Made by a program: the position numbers and the translations under genes. Below, one piece after another: positions 21,332 through 32,370 of a DNA stretch of 64,000 nt. The notes under the pieces are model-generated. The model did no database searches. It was not told where the DNA came from and saw only the letters and a list, made by a program, of their open reading frames with translations. The stretch comes from Diaporthe sp. PMI_573. Taxonomy: Eukaryota; Ascomycota; Sordariomycetes; Diaporthales; Diaporthaceae. The stretch spans positions 620,001 through 684,000 of the forward strand of contig JAJTUP010000013.1 of assembly GCA_021399435.1 (NCBI GenBank), given 5' to 3'. How positions within the stretch are numbered: position 1 is the first letter of the stretch; each line of letters begins with the position of its first letter.

Positions 21332-23074
21332 TTAGAAAGCCGGGTTGGCGTTGGTCAGGAGCTGCTCGAAGTACGCCTGGAACCAGGTGCCTGCCTCAGG
21401 AGCGGGCTTGAGGGAGTCGGACTGCCCGCAGTGGAAGTCGTACCGGGTGGCGCTCTGGTCGCTGGTGCCGTCCGACTCGCCGCCAGGCTTGACCCAGACG
21501 AAGGCATCCTCGAGCTCGAGGCCCGTGTTGGAGGTGGGGCGGAGGCCAAAACCGGTTCCTCTGGGGTGCTTGTGTCAGTCAACTATTTCCGCCCGAGTCT
21601 TCTCCGGATGAGTACTTACAAGGCGTTGCACCAGTCTCCCCATGCTGCAGCATTCAGAGTCAGTTATCAGAGCACCAAGGGGGTGGTTTCATACAAATAG
21701 GGGAAATACCGGTCTGGAGTGTAGGCTGCTTGCCGGAACGGCCTTGGTCGGTGATGAAGTGTGCGTTGAACCCCTCGGCCTTGAGGAGAGGTGCGATGGC
21801 CTGGACGTAGTGGGACTCGTCGTAGTTGGCGTTACCTTGAAGACATGTTAGTGTCCTGGTCTGCGGTTCCCGGTCAGTTCTTTCACCACAGGAGACTCAC
21901 CTTGGGTGTAAGACGGTGCAGTGGCGACGCTCCATGCGTTGTAGTTGGCTACGTTCGTCGCAAGCCCACGCACGGCAGCCGGGGAGCCAGCATCTTTGTA
22001 CACCTTGGCAAACAGGTCGGCGGCGGGCTGCAGGTTGGCCTGCCATCCCAGCCAGCCGGCGTGGCCGGCATCCATGTACATCGCGACGTTAGGCAGGTTG
22101 AGTTGCTTCAGGGCGTACTGCGTGGACAGCAGGTAGTTGTCCTTAGCATTGGCGCACTTGGCGACATTGAGGTTGGTCACCAGGTTGGCGAGCGAGTCGG
22201 GCTCGACGACCAGCAGGACCCGGATGTCTGAGTAGGTGATGAGCTGCTTCCGGATCGAGTCGATGTATGCCTGGTACTTAGCGGCGCCACCGTTGGCGTA
22301 GCTCAGCTCCCCATTGGAGGCAGCGGCCGCACAGTCACGGTCGGGGAGGTCATACACCACGAAAAGGCCAGCGTACGGGGTAGTGGCACCCTTGTTAGCA
22401 GCACGGATATCGGCAAGGGTACCCGCCATCAAGGTGTCAACCTTATCAGCGGTGTCGCTTTTCGGGGAGTCAGTCAGCCATCAGTACACGGATGCGGGAC
22501 GGGAGAGATACTCACAGCCACTGGAAGCTAGGCACCTTGGCGACCGCAGCGGCCTTGGTGGCCATGGCTGCCGACAGACTTGGAATGGCTAGGGAAGAGA
22601 CCTCGGAGGCATAGTAAGAGTTGGCCCACTGGTTAACGCCCTGGAAGGGGTTGCCGCTGTACGAGGCGGTGGTGCCGGCACCTCCAGGAATCGTGGTTGA
22701 CGGCTTGACCGAGGTGGTGGCTGAGCCTGCGGTGGTGGTGCTCGCCCTGGACGTCGTCGACGATGGGGCTGCGGTGGTGGTGGTGGTGGACGTTGTCGCG
22801 GCAGTGGAACTGCTCGCAGCCGAGCCGGGCAGGCACTGCGAGTAGTAATCATTAACTTTGTTGCAAGACGACCCTGACGCGCAGCAGGTGGCTCCCGACC
22901 AGCCGATTCCGCCACACTGTGAGCTGACCGCCGCTGTTAGTATTTCGAATCCGAGAGTCGAAGGCCAGGTGCGAGGTGGACCTACTACGTGGTGCCACAG
23001 TTCTGTCGCTCTTCGACAGGCGCGGCCAAAGCCATGCCGGCCAAGGCGGCGAGGAGTACGCTTTTGACGGCCAT
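21332..23074 (-). CDS. cel6A: GH6 cellobiohydrolase II with N-terminal CBM1
   Basis: Six exons: 23074-22986, 22923-22516, 22457-21901, 21835-21710, 21644-21620 and 21560-21332, giving 477 residues. A signal peptide ([19 protein letters not shown]) and propeptide precede a complete CBM1 ([15 protein letters not shown]...YYSQCL). A Thr/Ser-rich linker and the GH6 catalytic domain follow. The catalytic acid is in YDLPDRDC (about residue 207). Other landmarks are [32 protein letters not shown] and the C-terminal [15 protein letters not shown]. The enzyme releases cellobiose from the non-reducing ends of cellulose. The first donor was placed at GTAGGT because this restores the first CBM1 Tyr; using GTAGTA upstream would lose it. 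Exon 5 is only 25 nt. Intron 4 is the introner-like element described separately. Confidence 0.95.
21645..21709 (-). repeat. Introner-like element: intron 4 of the cellobiohydrolase gene
   Basis: On the minus strand this 65-bp intron starts GTATTTCCCCTATTTGTAT and ends CTGACTCTGAATGCTGCAG. Apart from the first G, the whole intron aligns without gaps to the end of regulator intron 2 at 8381-8444, with six mismatches. It splits a codon after its first base (ACC G|CA TGG). Correct removal is supported by the restored GH6 motif TLQTAWGDWCN. No target-site duplication is obvious at its ends. Confidence 0.88.
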
Positions 23075-23330
23075 TTTTCCTTGATGTGTCGGTCGAAGCG
23101 TTGTCAAGCGAAGCGAGAGGTATGGCTGGAGATGAGATTCTATCCACGGATTTGAATCGCGGCCGTCCTCCCTTTTATGAAGAAGCAAGTCTCGCACATT
23201 GACAGATGCGCCCCGCTACGTGTCGGATATGCGGGAAGACGGCCTCTGGTGGTTAATATCGAGGCGTTCACGTTCTGAACCACTGCCCCTCGGGCACGGG
23301 CGGCGCCCCATTTCCTCCGGCGCACGTTGC
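23075..23330 (-). promoter_or_regulatory. Probable cellobiohydrolase promoter
   Basis: A TATA-like CATAAAAG lies on the minus strand at 23179-23172, about 100 bp before the ATG. Two matches to the SYGGRG core bound by the carbon-repressor CreA/CRE1 occur on the minus strand: GCGGGG (23216-23211) and CCGGAG (23320-23315). These motifs are short and common, so their role here is an inference from the gene class. Confidence 0.35.
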
Positions 23331-26300
23331 ACCCTGCTTTTGGGTGAGGCCTGCTTGTGAAGCACGGCGGAGGGTGACGCTGTCTGGATCCAGGACTAGG
23401 CATTTAGGCAGCGCGTCCCGAGTGGAGCCGAGGGTCAAGGAAGCCAGCACAGGCAGAGCAGGGGAAGCGAAAGCTCATGGCCTCCGCGTGATCACATCAC
23501 ACAGTTTGCTCAGGGTAGCAACAGCTGACACCAAGATCCCTCACCATCGTCGACTCGCGTTATTGTGGGAGGCAGGACGACGTCGAACTTAGACACATTG
23601 GGCCGCCCCCAAGGGTACCCCAGTCTCGGGAGGCGACTGCAGGCAAATAACCCAAGACGGAAAGGATCGCTACTTCCGCCTACCAAAAGGGCATCCAGTG
23701 AAATGGTCCTCGGGTTGGCAGCCCTTGTGCGCAAGCTTAATCTCGGAGCCCCACGTTCCTGAATGTCCCTGATGGGAAAGCGTCAGATCATTGCCAGCTG
23801 TGTGGGGTGCCGTGGAGCTGCCCGCAGTAGCATTGCGTTGTCTGGGGGCAGGGGTGTCAATCGGATCTTGTTGACTGTGTTCCGGACGTCCTGCATGGGG
23901 ATGGAGGCTTCTCTGTTCTACGACATGCAAAAGACTGTGGTCTTGTTCGTCATCTGTCTACGATGGTAGCAGCGGCCGGTCGAGAGGCCACTGTCGCTCA
24001 GCCGCTTCATCAAACACGGGGAATAATCACACAGCAACGCCAGACTAACCGCGGGACCAGCTCGAGAACCTGCACTTCCCGTCTGCTGGCCGGTGCACCA
24101 TTAATATCTGGATAAATTGGTCGCCTCCCGGCTCCCTGGAGCAGATGTCTTGCGATGGTAACGTCTATCTCTTCCGTTTTCCTGCCTGACTTGTTCTCGC
24201 CACTCGTACCCGCGGGCTGCTCTGCTGATGCATGCTCGGGATGCCGCATTCGGACAATGGGACCTTCTGGCCGGGTCGCCATGCGTTTGTACCTTGTCCC
24301 CAAGCACGCCCTGCCAAACAAGCAAACGCCTTAAGCATTTCTGGCCCGGAATATTGGAGATCAGCAGATCAGCAAAAAGCTTGGTTGCTGGGCCTAGAAC
24401 CTGACATGACCGCGGTCCTGGTTCTGCCCAGAAACGTGGCCGTTGGTCGAGACTCGGCTATCATTCCTGGGCGTCATTGTGGTCTTGGCCAAATCGTTTG
24501 ACAAAGTGAGCCTCTCAGAGTTGTGATCAAATTTGAAATTAATCCTCATCCGCGCTTCGCTGGATGCTAAAAAAAAAAATAAAAAAAAAAAAATCATGGA
24601 CTCCGCACCTTCGAATAGGAATGCACTGTGCTGCAGACCGACTCGGACCGCAAAACACCCCATGTTACCTCGGTCAGCTTTACGGGTCCACACAACAGGC
24701 TTTGAGTCGACCCATCATTGACATTATGAACTGTAACTCATGAGATTGTTCGGAATTGCTCACTCTTGTATGGATATCGTACGAAGCAACCAACGCAAGT
24801 GCGACCGGTGTCTCCTGTCTCCCTGAGCTCTGCGAACTCAACACGTGGGAGGGAAGCACGCAAGCGGCAGCTCCCGTCTGTTGACGTGCTTGTCAATTAT
24901 ATATTGGCGAGGTATTTGCGTTGATAGTATAGTCAAGAATGTGAAAATGTAGCAAGATCTCTCTTGGAGACCCGCTCTGTAGAATGGGATCAGGATTGCA
25001 TAGCCTTTAGTGGTAGCGCACCCCAGCGAACCTGATTGTCAAGATGGTCTGCAGCAAGGCGCATTGTGTGGCCAACTTGCAATACAAAGGCTCAAAACAA
25101 TGCGTATATGTATGTTGCAAAAGTTTTGAAAAGGCCATGTTGCCTGGAACGAGTCGTGCTCGTTCAACTTTCCAGCACGAGCATGTCCTCTGAGTTTACT
25201 GTTAAGTTGCTTCTACTGGAACAGTGACTTATGAGAACCAGGAACTTGGAGTAAACGATTTGTCTTCGGATTCTACATGTCCAGATGTCTACATTGACTG
25301 GCTGTGTGATCGATTAAACTGTGGCCCGTGCCCTGATCCCATTACCTGAGCTTATGCAGTCAAAAGGCACTTCATCAACCTTCTGGTAAGTACGTATGTA
25401 ATTTGCAAAAGACATTGATGAAGTAATCGTGACATTCCGTCCTGGCGCGATTCCTGAGAGATTCGCCCAAGATCTTGAGCAAGACTTATTGGATGTGCGC
25501 GACCACAGACTCGGGAAGAAATGGAATTAATGTTTCTATTTTGCAATCAGGAGTTGAAAAACACGGAGTTTTGGAAGAGGAAATGATAAAGCGGAACAAA
25601 TTATACATAGAGCAACCAGGGCTGGGCTCCGCAACCATGCACACCTGTCGATTGTCTTGAACTCGTACTTGCAGTAACAATACCTGTGATGAGATGTGCT
25701 TAACGTGCAGCTCCTAGCACACTACTATGATCGGAGCAGGCCTCGAGCCTTCTCAAGGTCAGCTTCTACCATTGCCACCTCTCACCAGCAACTGCACGCG
25801 GAGATTTGTCTTCATCCCAGTGATTGTCCACCAGTAGGCTGCCATTCGATTCCAGTGTCGTGTGAGGGCTTCTGAGAGACAACCTGGCCCAGTCTTGGCA
25901 GAATTGCTAGCGAGAAAAATATCATGATGTCTTTCTTTGCGATGGTGAGTAATATTAGTGTCGTGACTTTCACATTGGTCCTATGGTGAGACTGACGGCG
26001 TCAGCTTCATCGGTTGCCGGAATACAAATCTGTGTGAATAAGCTCAGTAGATTTCAAGTCAGTCTGTCGTAGTCGATTCGAAGATTAGACACGCCATTCT
26101 TGACCAAACTCAAGATTAGTGCTTCACCAAACACTCAGGGTTAAAGACTCCAGTGTGATGAGTCGCTGCAAGCCGCCGTGAGATTAACCTCATAGACAGT
26201 GTAAAACCAGTAGTTAGTCGCATAACACCTAATTCCACTATAAAGTTCAGCATAAATAGACAAATACTGACCTAGACGAAGGTTTTTATTATTGAAAGAT

Positions 26301-26962
26301 TACCTAGGTACAACGTAGCACAAACGACCTCCAGCTTGCACTGCACACGATTCATTGCCTCTTTTCTAAGAATCCAATTTGAGCAGATGAAATCTCGTAC
26401 GTCCATCATGTTTGTAAATGGCGGAGTTGCGTGGATGAGTTGAAGATAAACAGGAGTCTACGTCAGCCACAGGGACTGCGTCGAGCTCATCAGTCATAGT
26501 CGTAAAATCCCATGCCCTTCTTTTTGGCACTCAGTCTCCTTGGAAGCACATGTTCATAGATATCTACTATCGACAGAGGCAGTAGGACTTGGACATGGAT
26601 CTTTGGGTCAACAATAAATTAGAGACATCCTACGGGCTGTCGTCGATAGATATATACGTCCCGGATAAAGAGTCCCTTATGCAAGGGATGTGGGCCCTCT
26701 TGCTTGGAGAAGATTGGAAGGATTTGATTGAGCACACTCAAACGCAATTAATTAATGGACTGGATGCAATTGGCAATCATCAGTATATGATCGAGACGCT
26801 CCGTGTTATGTCACACACTGTCTAATTCTATGATTCAATACTCAATGTTGTTGCCGTCTAAGCCATGCCGTTGTAGAGCCGCCGAATTGCAAAACGCCAC
26901 GTACAAATATGTCTCGTCCCTCATGTCCAGGTCCTGCCACCTAAGGACTTTACTTCCTCCGT
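23331..26962. other. Gene-poor spacer of 3.6 kb
   Basis: No gene recognised. It holds two interrupted A-tracts at 24569-24593. An ATG-started 76-codon frame at 26595-26825 on the plus strand (MDLWVNNKLETSYGLSS...) has no known domain and could be a gene fragment or chance. The stretch 24900-26500 is AT-rich with stops in all frames, as in old repeat or relic DNA, but no transposon protein is readable. Confidence 0.5.
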
Positions 26963-28761
26963 CTACGGCTTCCTCAGGCCCTTGCCGAGTAACTCTCCAC
27001 CAACTTCCTGAACCAACAGCAAGTCCTTGAATGTACTCTTCTTGCCCTTCACAGTATCATCCGCGGCCATAACCCTTAGCAGGTCCACTAACTCCCCGTC
27101 TAGCGGCGCGAGGTAGGTAAGGTATCCTAGAGCCAGCAGCATCCCCTGCAGCGCCTCGGTGGAGTCGCCCTCCTGGGCAATGGCCTCAAGCAGCGAGGCC
27201 GCGAGCTCTATCTGGTCGGCTTCGGGGAGCGCATCGTCCTGGCTGGTGCGCCGCTTGCGGTTGTTGGCCATCGCAATGTTGAATAGCAGCGAGGCCGCGG
27301 CGACGCGGACGTTACTGTGGTTGTCGTCCAGGAAGCTAGCTGAGATCAGGCCCGTGACTGCGGAGCGAAGGCCCTCGTGCGTGAGGATGTGGTCTGGATA
27401 GAGAGGGGTGGTGAAGAGGTTGCAAACCATCTGCAGTGTCACGAGCCTCAGTGCATATGGACAGTCCTTCAGGCTGTTTACGTAGGAGATGAGGGATAGG
27501 ATTGTGGTGTGTCCTTTCTCTTCCGCGAAGAAACCGCTGAAACGGGGATCAACAAGGCCACAGCGGAGAAGGTCGATGACTGTGAACATAAGCTCGGGAG
27601 GCAAGGTACTCGGCGAGGTCTGCAGGAATGTTTTGAGGGCTGTCAAATCGGGAAGCGGGTCGTTGGCGGGGCCTTCTTTGCCGCGAGCCTCTATGAAATG
27701 TGAGAGAGCTTTCACAGCTCCATGATCTGCTGCGGCGCCCATTTTTGCGAGTAGCTTCTGCAATGGTGGGATCTTGGTGAAAAGGACGGGCTTGGCTTCA
27801 GGGTTCTGCAAGCTCGGCAGCCTCAGTGACGCGTGAGGATGTGCTGGGTGTACCATCTGTACAAGCAGCTGAACGTTTCCACGCAGGGCTGCCTGGTCCG
27901 CTCCGGACCACCTGTTTTCTTCCTTGCCGTGGAGAAAGGTGATAAAGGTGGGAGTGGCTCGGATAGAGTAACGACTACCAACATCGAATGCTTGGGATAT
28001 GTCCACCTTGACTAGCGCTGCCTTGTCCCCAACCTCGGCTGCCAGTTCATCATACAGTGGGTACAGCAGCTTGCATGGGGCACACGTTGCGGAGGTGAAG
28101 AAGACCACGGCGCAAGACCCTCGGACACTTGCAAGGAGTGATTCGAGTTCGCTGGAGCTGGTGACCGTCCGAGCCTTGCCCTGCTGATGCTGGATCTGGG
28201 ATTGGACAGGCGCTGATGTTGCCTGGCCGTTCTGGATGCCCCAGATCCCTTCTCTGCTTTGCCTGCCTGCGTCGACCTGCTGGTTTAGTGCGGGCATGAG
28301 CATCCTTCCCATGGGCGATTGCAGCACCGCATCTGGCATGTGAAGGATGTGATCTGGTATTCCCTTGCCAATGAGGAAGGTTGCAAAGTCATTCGAGAAG
28401 TTGTTGCAATTATGCTTCCACAAGTCGTATGCCTACCGGTGTCAGCCAGGGCCCACCACCCCCGAGACCAGGTCATCACGGTACTCACCTGAACGGTGTA
28501 AATCTCCCTTAGTGACTCCAGATACGGCTGGATGACTTCCCTGGGTAGTTCCGTCTTGCCCAGGAGGAGGCGCTGCATGGGTCGGCCGAGGTGAGAAGAG
28601 CCAGGGGTTATGGCTACAACGTTGCCATCGTAGACATACTCAAGACCATCAAGCTCGATGGACGTGTGATAGATGGCGTCCAGCTGGAAGCCAAGCATGC
28701 CCATGGACATCTGGCGTGCAAGGCCTTGGGAGAGGTCATACACGAGCAGATGCACATCCAT
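26963..28761 (-). CDS. PPPDE (DeSI-type) peptidase-thioredoxin-PUL fusion protein
   Basis: Two exons, 28761-28489 and 28432-26963 (56-bp intron, GTGAGT...CGGTAG), give 580 residues. Residues 1 to about 140 are a PPPDE domain with the catalytic pair His32 (IYHTSIE) and Cys100 (HNCNNFSNDF), typical of desumoylating or deubiquitinating isopeptidases. Residues of about 175-280 form a thioredoxin domain with active site CAPC (208-211) and the cis-Pro ATPT motif. Residues of about 320-575 are a PUL domain, the helical-repeat module that binds Cdc48/p97 in Doa1/PLAA. The combination suggests a Cdc48-linked ubiquitin or SUMO peptidase with redox control; this is inferred from domains. It is intracellular, without a signal peptide. 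It diverges from GDA1 across 1.2 kb. Confidence 0.93.
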
Positions 28762-29972
28762 GGCTGGTAAATGTGCGACAAGAGGAACGGCGAAGGAAGT
28801 GGACTGGCGCAGAATGCAGACGCGGCAGATACGAGGGCAGGGGACGTGGAAGAAGACGGAGAAGGCGAAGGAGAAAGGAGTCGGGAGGATAAGAGAATAA
28901 GAGACTGCTGAAAGACAGAGCACAGGAAGAGAAGAATACTTGCCTCTTCTTCACCTTTGGCAGAGTGGAATGTGTTTGATGCAATTGCAAGTCGAGGTGG
29001 GTGTGTGCTGGAGGCAGCAAGAAGACGCGGCGTTTAGGCCGTCAGAGGACGGCATCATCATCATCATCCATCACGCGGCGGACATCACCAATCATCGAAC
29101 CTCGGCGAAGTGGACAGATGAGACGGCACGGAACGGCCAAAGTGTGGCTGAACTGTCCGTTCCGCAACAGACCGGTACACAGTACTCGCCCAGGACGCCA
29201 CAGCAACTCCTTAGACCTGCCTTGCCTGACAGGGATCCAAGATTAGAGCCAGGCTAGCAGTCGGGGGACCGTCTCCACCCAACCGCAGGGGCAAGGGACA
29301 AAATCAGGGACCGGCCATGACGCCCAGCCCACCTGGGCAGGCAGCTCAGCAAAGAAAGACTGCCGTGCCGAACTGGAGTGTCTGTCCCATGCAGCGCTGC
29401 AGGCTTCCTCTCCTGTAGTAGTGTAGTCTACCTGGCACATGGAAATTGAGACCGAAATTCTGCATCAGCGATTGAACAGCCATTTGCCATCAATCACTGG
29501 TCCCCCCCTTTTTTTTTCTTCTTCCTGGCCACTCGACTCGACTCGATTTGACACGACACGACAGACACTTGTCCCCTTCCACTCTGGTTTTCAGTTGCTG
29601 CTTGTGGGATTAGCCTGTGTTGCCTTGAGCCAGCCATTCTACCGGGAAACAGACACTTTGTTCTCCCCTTTCCTCCTCGTTACGCATGCGCTACGCCACG
29701 CGGTGATCCCTTCTTGTCTCTCGCTTCCCCTATCTATTCGCCTAGGGCTTATCGCGTTTAATGGAGGCCGTGGCTTGTGCTCGTGCCCACGAATTGCCTT
29801 AGCTACCACCTAGCCTTGAGACCGAACCGGCCCAGCAGTCGCTCGCTCGTCGCCGCCGATAGTTGCCGTCGACAGTTGAATCCACCACCTCGACTCGGTC
29901 CAACTCGACTCGACCCGGCTCGCTGACCCTCCAGCAGTCAGACCTCACCGTCACAGGGGACCAAACGCCCAC
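28762..29972. promoter_or_regulatory. Divergent promoter region between the PUL-domain gene and GDA1
   Basis: This 1.2 kb stretch separates two divergent start codons. It contains a (CAT)n-like run near 29052-29070, a C7T9-like pyrimidine tract near 29504-29520, and several CGACTCGACTCG-type repeats near 29530 and 29890. A 124-codon plus frame at 29439-29813 lacks an identifiable domain and is probably leader sequence. Confidence 0.45.
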
Positions 29973-31739
29973 ATGCGGCGTACTTCTGTCTCTCTGCCCA
30001 AACACAAACAAGGCCTCGCCCACGACCCACACGAGAAGCCGGCTCGCTACCAGCCGCGACAAGTCGGCACCCTGGAGAAACTCAAGAACGACATGATGTC
30101 CCAGGCCCAGAAGACGCGCTGGCTCAAGACCGGCGCACTAGTCTTCTTCGTCCTGGTCGGACTCTACTACTTCGCCCCTTCAGGCGTCGATGTCTACCGC
30201 GGCTCTGCTGGATCCGTATCCTCGGGCGGCGGCGGCGGCCAGACTCCCTCCGACTCGAGCTATGGCACGCCGTACTGCACAAAGTCCTTCTCCAAGGACA
30301 AGCCCATCGTCCAATATGTCAACATGATCGATGCGGGCAGTACTGGCTCCCGCATTCATGTCTACAAGTTCAACAACTGCGGCCCAACGCCCTATCTCGA
30401 GAATGAGGTCTTCCAGATGACCAAGAAGGTCGATGGAAAGAGCAGCGGTCTCAGCGCATATCCTGACGACCCACAGGCCGCCGCCGAAAGTCTCAACATC
30501 CTCATGGACGAGGCTATGGCAACCGTGCCGGACAAGCTCAAGGCTTGTTCCCCGATTGCTGTCAAGGCCACCGCGGGTCTGCGACTCCTCGGACCTGAAA
30601 AGTCGCAGAGTATCCTGGACGCCGTGCGCACTCACCTTGAGACCAAGTACCCCTTCCCCGTTGTGTCAGCCGATAACGAAGGCGTTGCCATCATGGACGG
30701 GAAGGACGAGGGTGTCTACGCGTGGATTACGACCAACTACCTGCTTGGCAACATCGGTGGGCCAGACGAGAGCTCCACCGCAGCTGTGTTCGACCTGGGT
30801 GGTGGCTCCACGCAGATCGTCTTTGAGCCTAACTTCAATGGCGTGACGGACGGTGGGATCCCGGCTAAGATGGCCGACGGCGACCACAAGTATGACCTGG
30901 ACTTTGGCGGGCGCCACTTCACCCTGTACCAGCATTCGCATCTGGGTTATGGACTGATGAGCGCGCGAGAGGCCATCTACGCTGAGCTCATCAACCAGGT
31001 CCACGAGGCGCACAGCAGCAGCGCGGACAACTCCTGGACGTCGAAGCCAGTCGTGAACCCGTGCCTTGCGTCGGGCACCTCCAAGGTCGTCACCGTCAAG
31101 CTGGGCGAATCACACCCGCTCGGCGCAACGCGCGAGTTCAACTTCACCGGCCCCTCATCTGGCGGCGCGTCCGCGCAGTGCCGCAGCCTAGCCGAGAAGA
31201 TGCTGAAGAAGGAAGCCGAGTGCAAGCTGGCCCCCTGCTCCTTCAACGGCGTGCACCAGCCCTCCCTGGCCAAGACGTTCACAACGCAGGACGTCTTCTT
31301 CCTGTCGTACTTCTATGACCGTACCCAGCCGCTCGGCATGCCCGATAGCTTCACCCTGCGTGAGATGCAGGACCTCGCGGCGCGCGTGTGCGGCGGCGAG
31401 CGTGATGGCGGCTGGGACGTGTTTGCCAACGTCGGCGGCGCCCTCGAGGAGCTCGCCGACCGCCCGGAGCATTGCCTCGACCTGAGCTTCATGGTTGCGC
31501 TCGCGCATGCCGGGTACGAGATGCCTATCGACCGCGAGGTGAGGATCGCCAAGAAGATTAATGACAATGAGCTTGGTTGGTGTCTGGGCGCTAGGTGAGT
31601 TTACCCCCTTATCACTGGACGTCATCGTCTATACCCGCGTGGCAATCAGATCAGTTCGTGCTAACATTTTTGTGTCCGTAGTCTTCCGCTGCTGTCTCAA
31701 AACTCGGGTTGGCAGTGCAAGGTCACTGAGATCCACTAG
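29973..31739 (+). CDS. gda1: Golgi guanosine-diphosphatase / apyrase family (GDA1/CD39)
   Basis: Two exons, 29973-31594 and 31682-31739 (87-bp intron), give 559 residues. A cytosolic N-tail and one signal anchor at about residues 50-69 (TGALVFFVLVGLYYFAP) predict a type II Golgi membrane protein. All five apyrase-conserved regions are present: IDAGSTGSRIHVY, KATAGLRLL, EGVYAWITTNYLLG, DLGGGSTQI and LGWCLGA. The last is completed to SLPLLSQNSGWQCKV only after splicing. The enzyme hydrolyses GDP (and UDP) in the Golgi lumen to GMP. This supplies the antiporter substrate for GDP-mannose import needed in protein and lipid mannosylation. A glycine run follows the anchor. The first in-frame ATG is used as the start. 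Confidence 0.96.
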
Positions 31740-32370
31740 GATGGGAAATCAGAATTATAGAGAAAGACAATGCATGTGTGTTACTAGCGGGTGTGCACTC
31801 GGTGTTCTTCTTGATCAGAGACAGCCACATAACACAAATTTTACGACATGGCCATATCAATAGGGGGCGGCCGGTGCTGTCTGTTCCACGGAGCGGTATA
31901 TCGGTCTCATGGGATGAGGCCCAGGGCATAGGGGCGGCTTCGCGAAACGCGATGGCGGGCATGGAGGACGAGGAATCTGTTACGTGTCGATGTACATGTT
32001 GACGTTGATGTATCGAATGAACCAGGCTTAAACATCCCACCATGAACAGGAAGGGAATGAAATGAAACAAGACCCCCAAAAAGGGTTTCTCTCTTACTCT
32101 ATCTCTATCACCTGACAGGCGCACAGAATAATCTGGACACGGTCCAGGTTTGTTCACATTGTAACGATATGGGTAGGCTGTCAAAAACAAAGTTCGAGAG
32201 AGAGGGAGTAAATGCACCCATTGATTCTCTCGAACAAGCAGCAGCAGCATTATGTGGGTATCTCGTAAACAAATGCAGGCTTGCATAACCAAAACACAAG
32301 TCGGCCACCAGGTCGGCCATCAACTGGCGCATAAGCCTGCCAAGCCAACGTTCTATGTACGTCTTCGAAC
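31740..32370. other. Convergent 3' region between GDA1 and the Mg-chelatase-like gene
   Basis: Presumably the two 3' UTRs. The 189-codon minus frame at 31723-32292 overlaps the last GDA1 exon and has no recognisable domain. Nothing else was seen. Confidence 0.55.

Noticed and set aside
30180..31625. Several antisense frames over GDA1
   Set aside because: All are shadows of the GC-rich GDA1 coding sequence.
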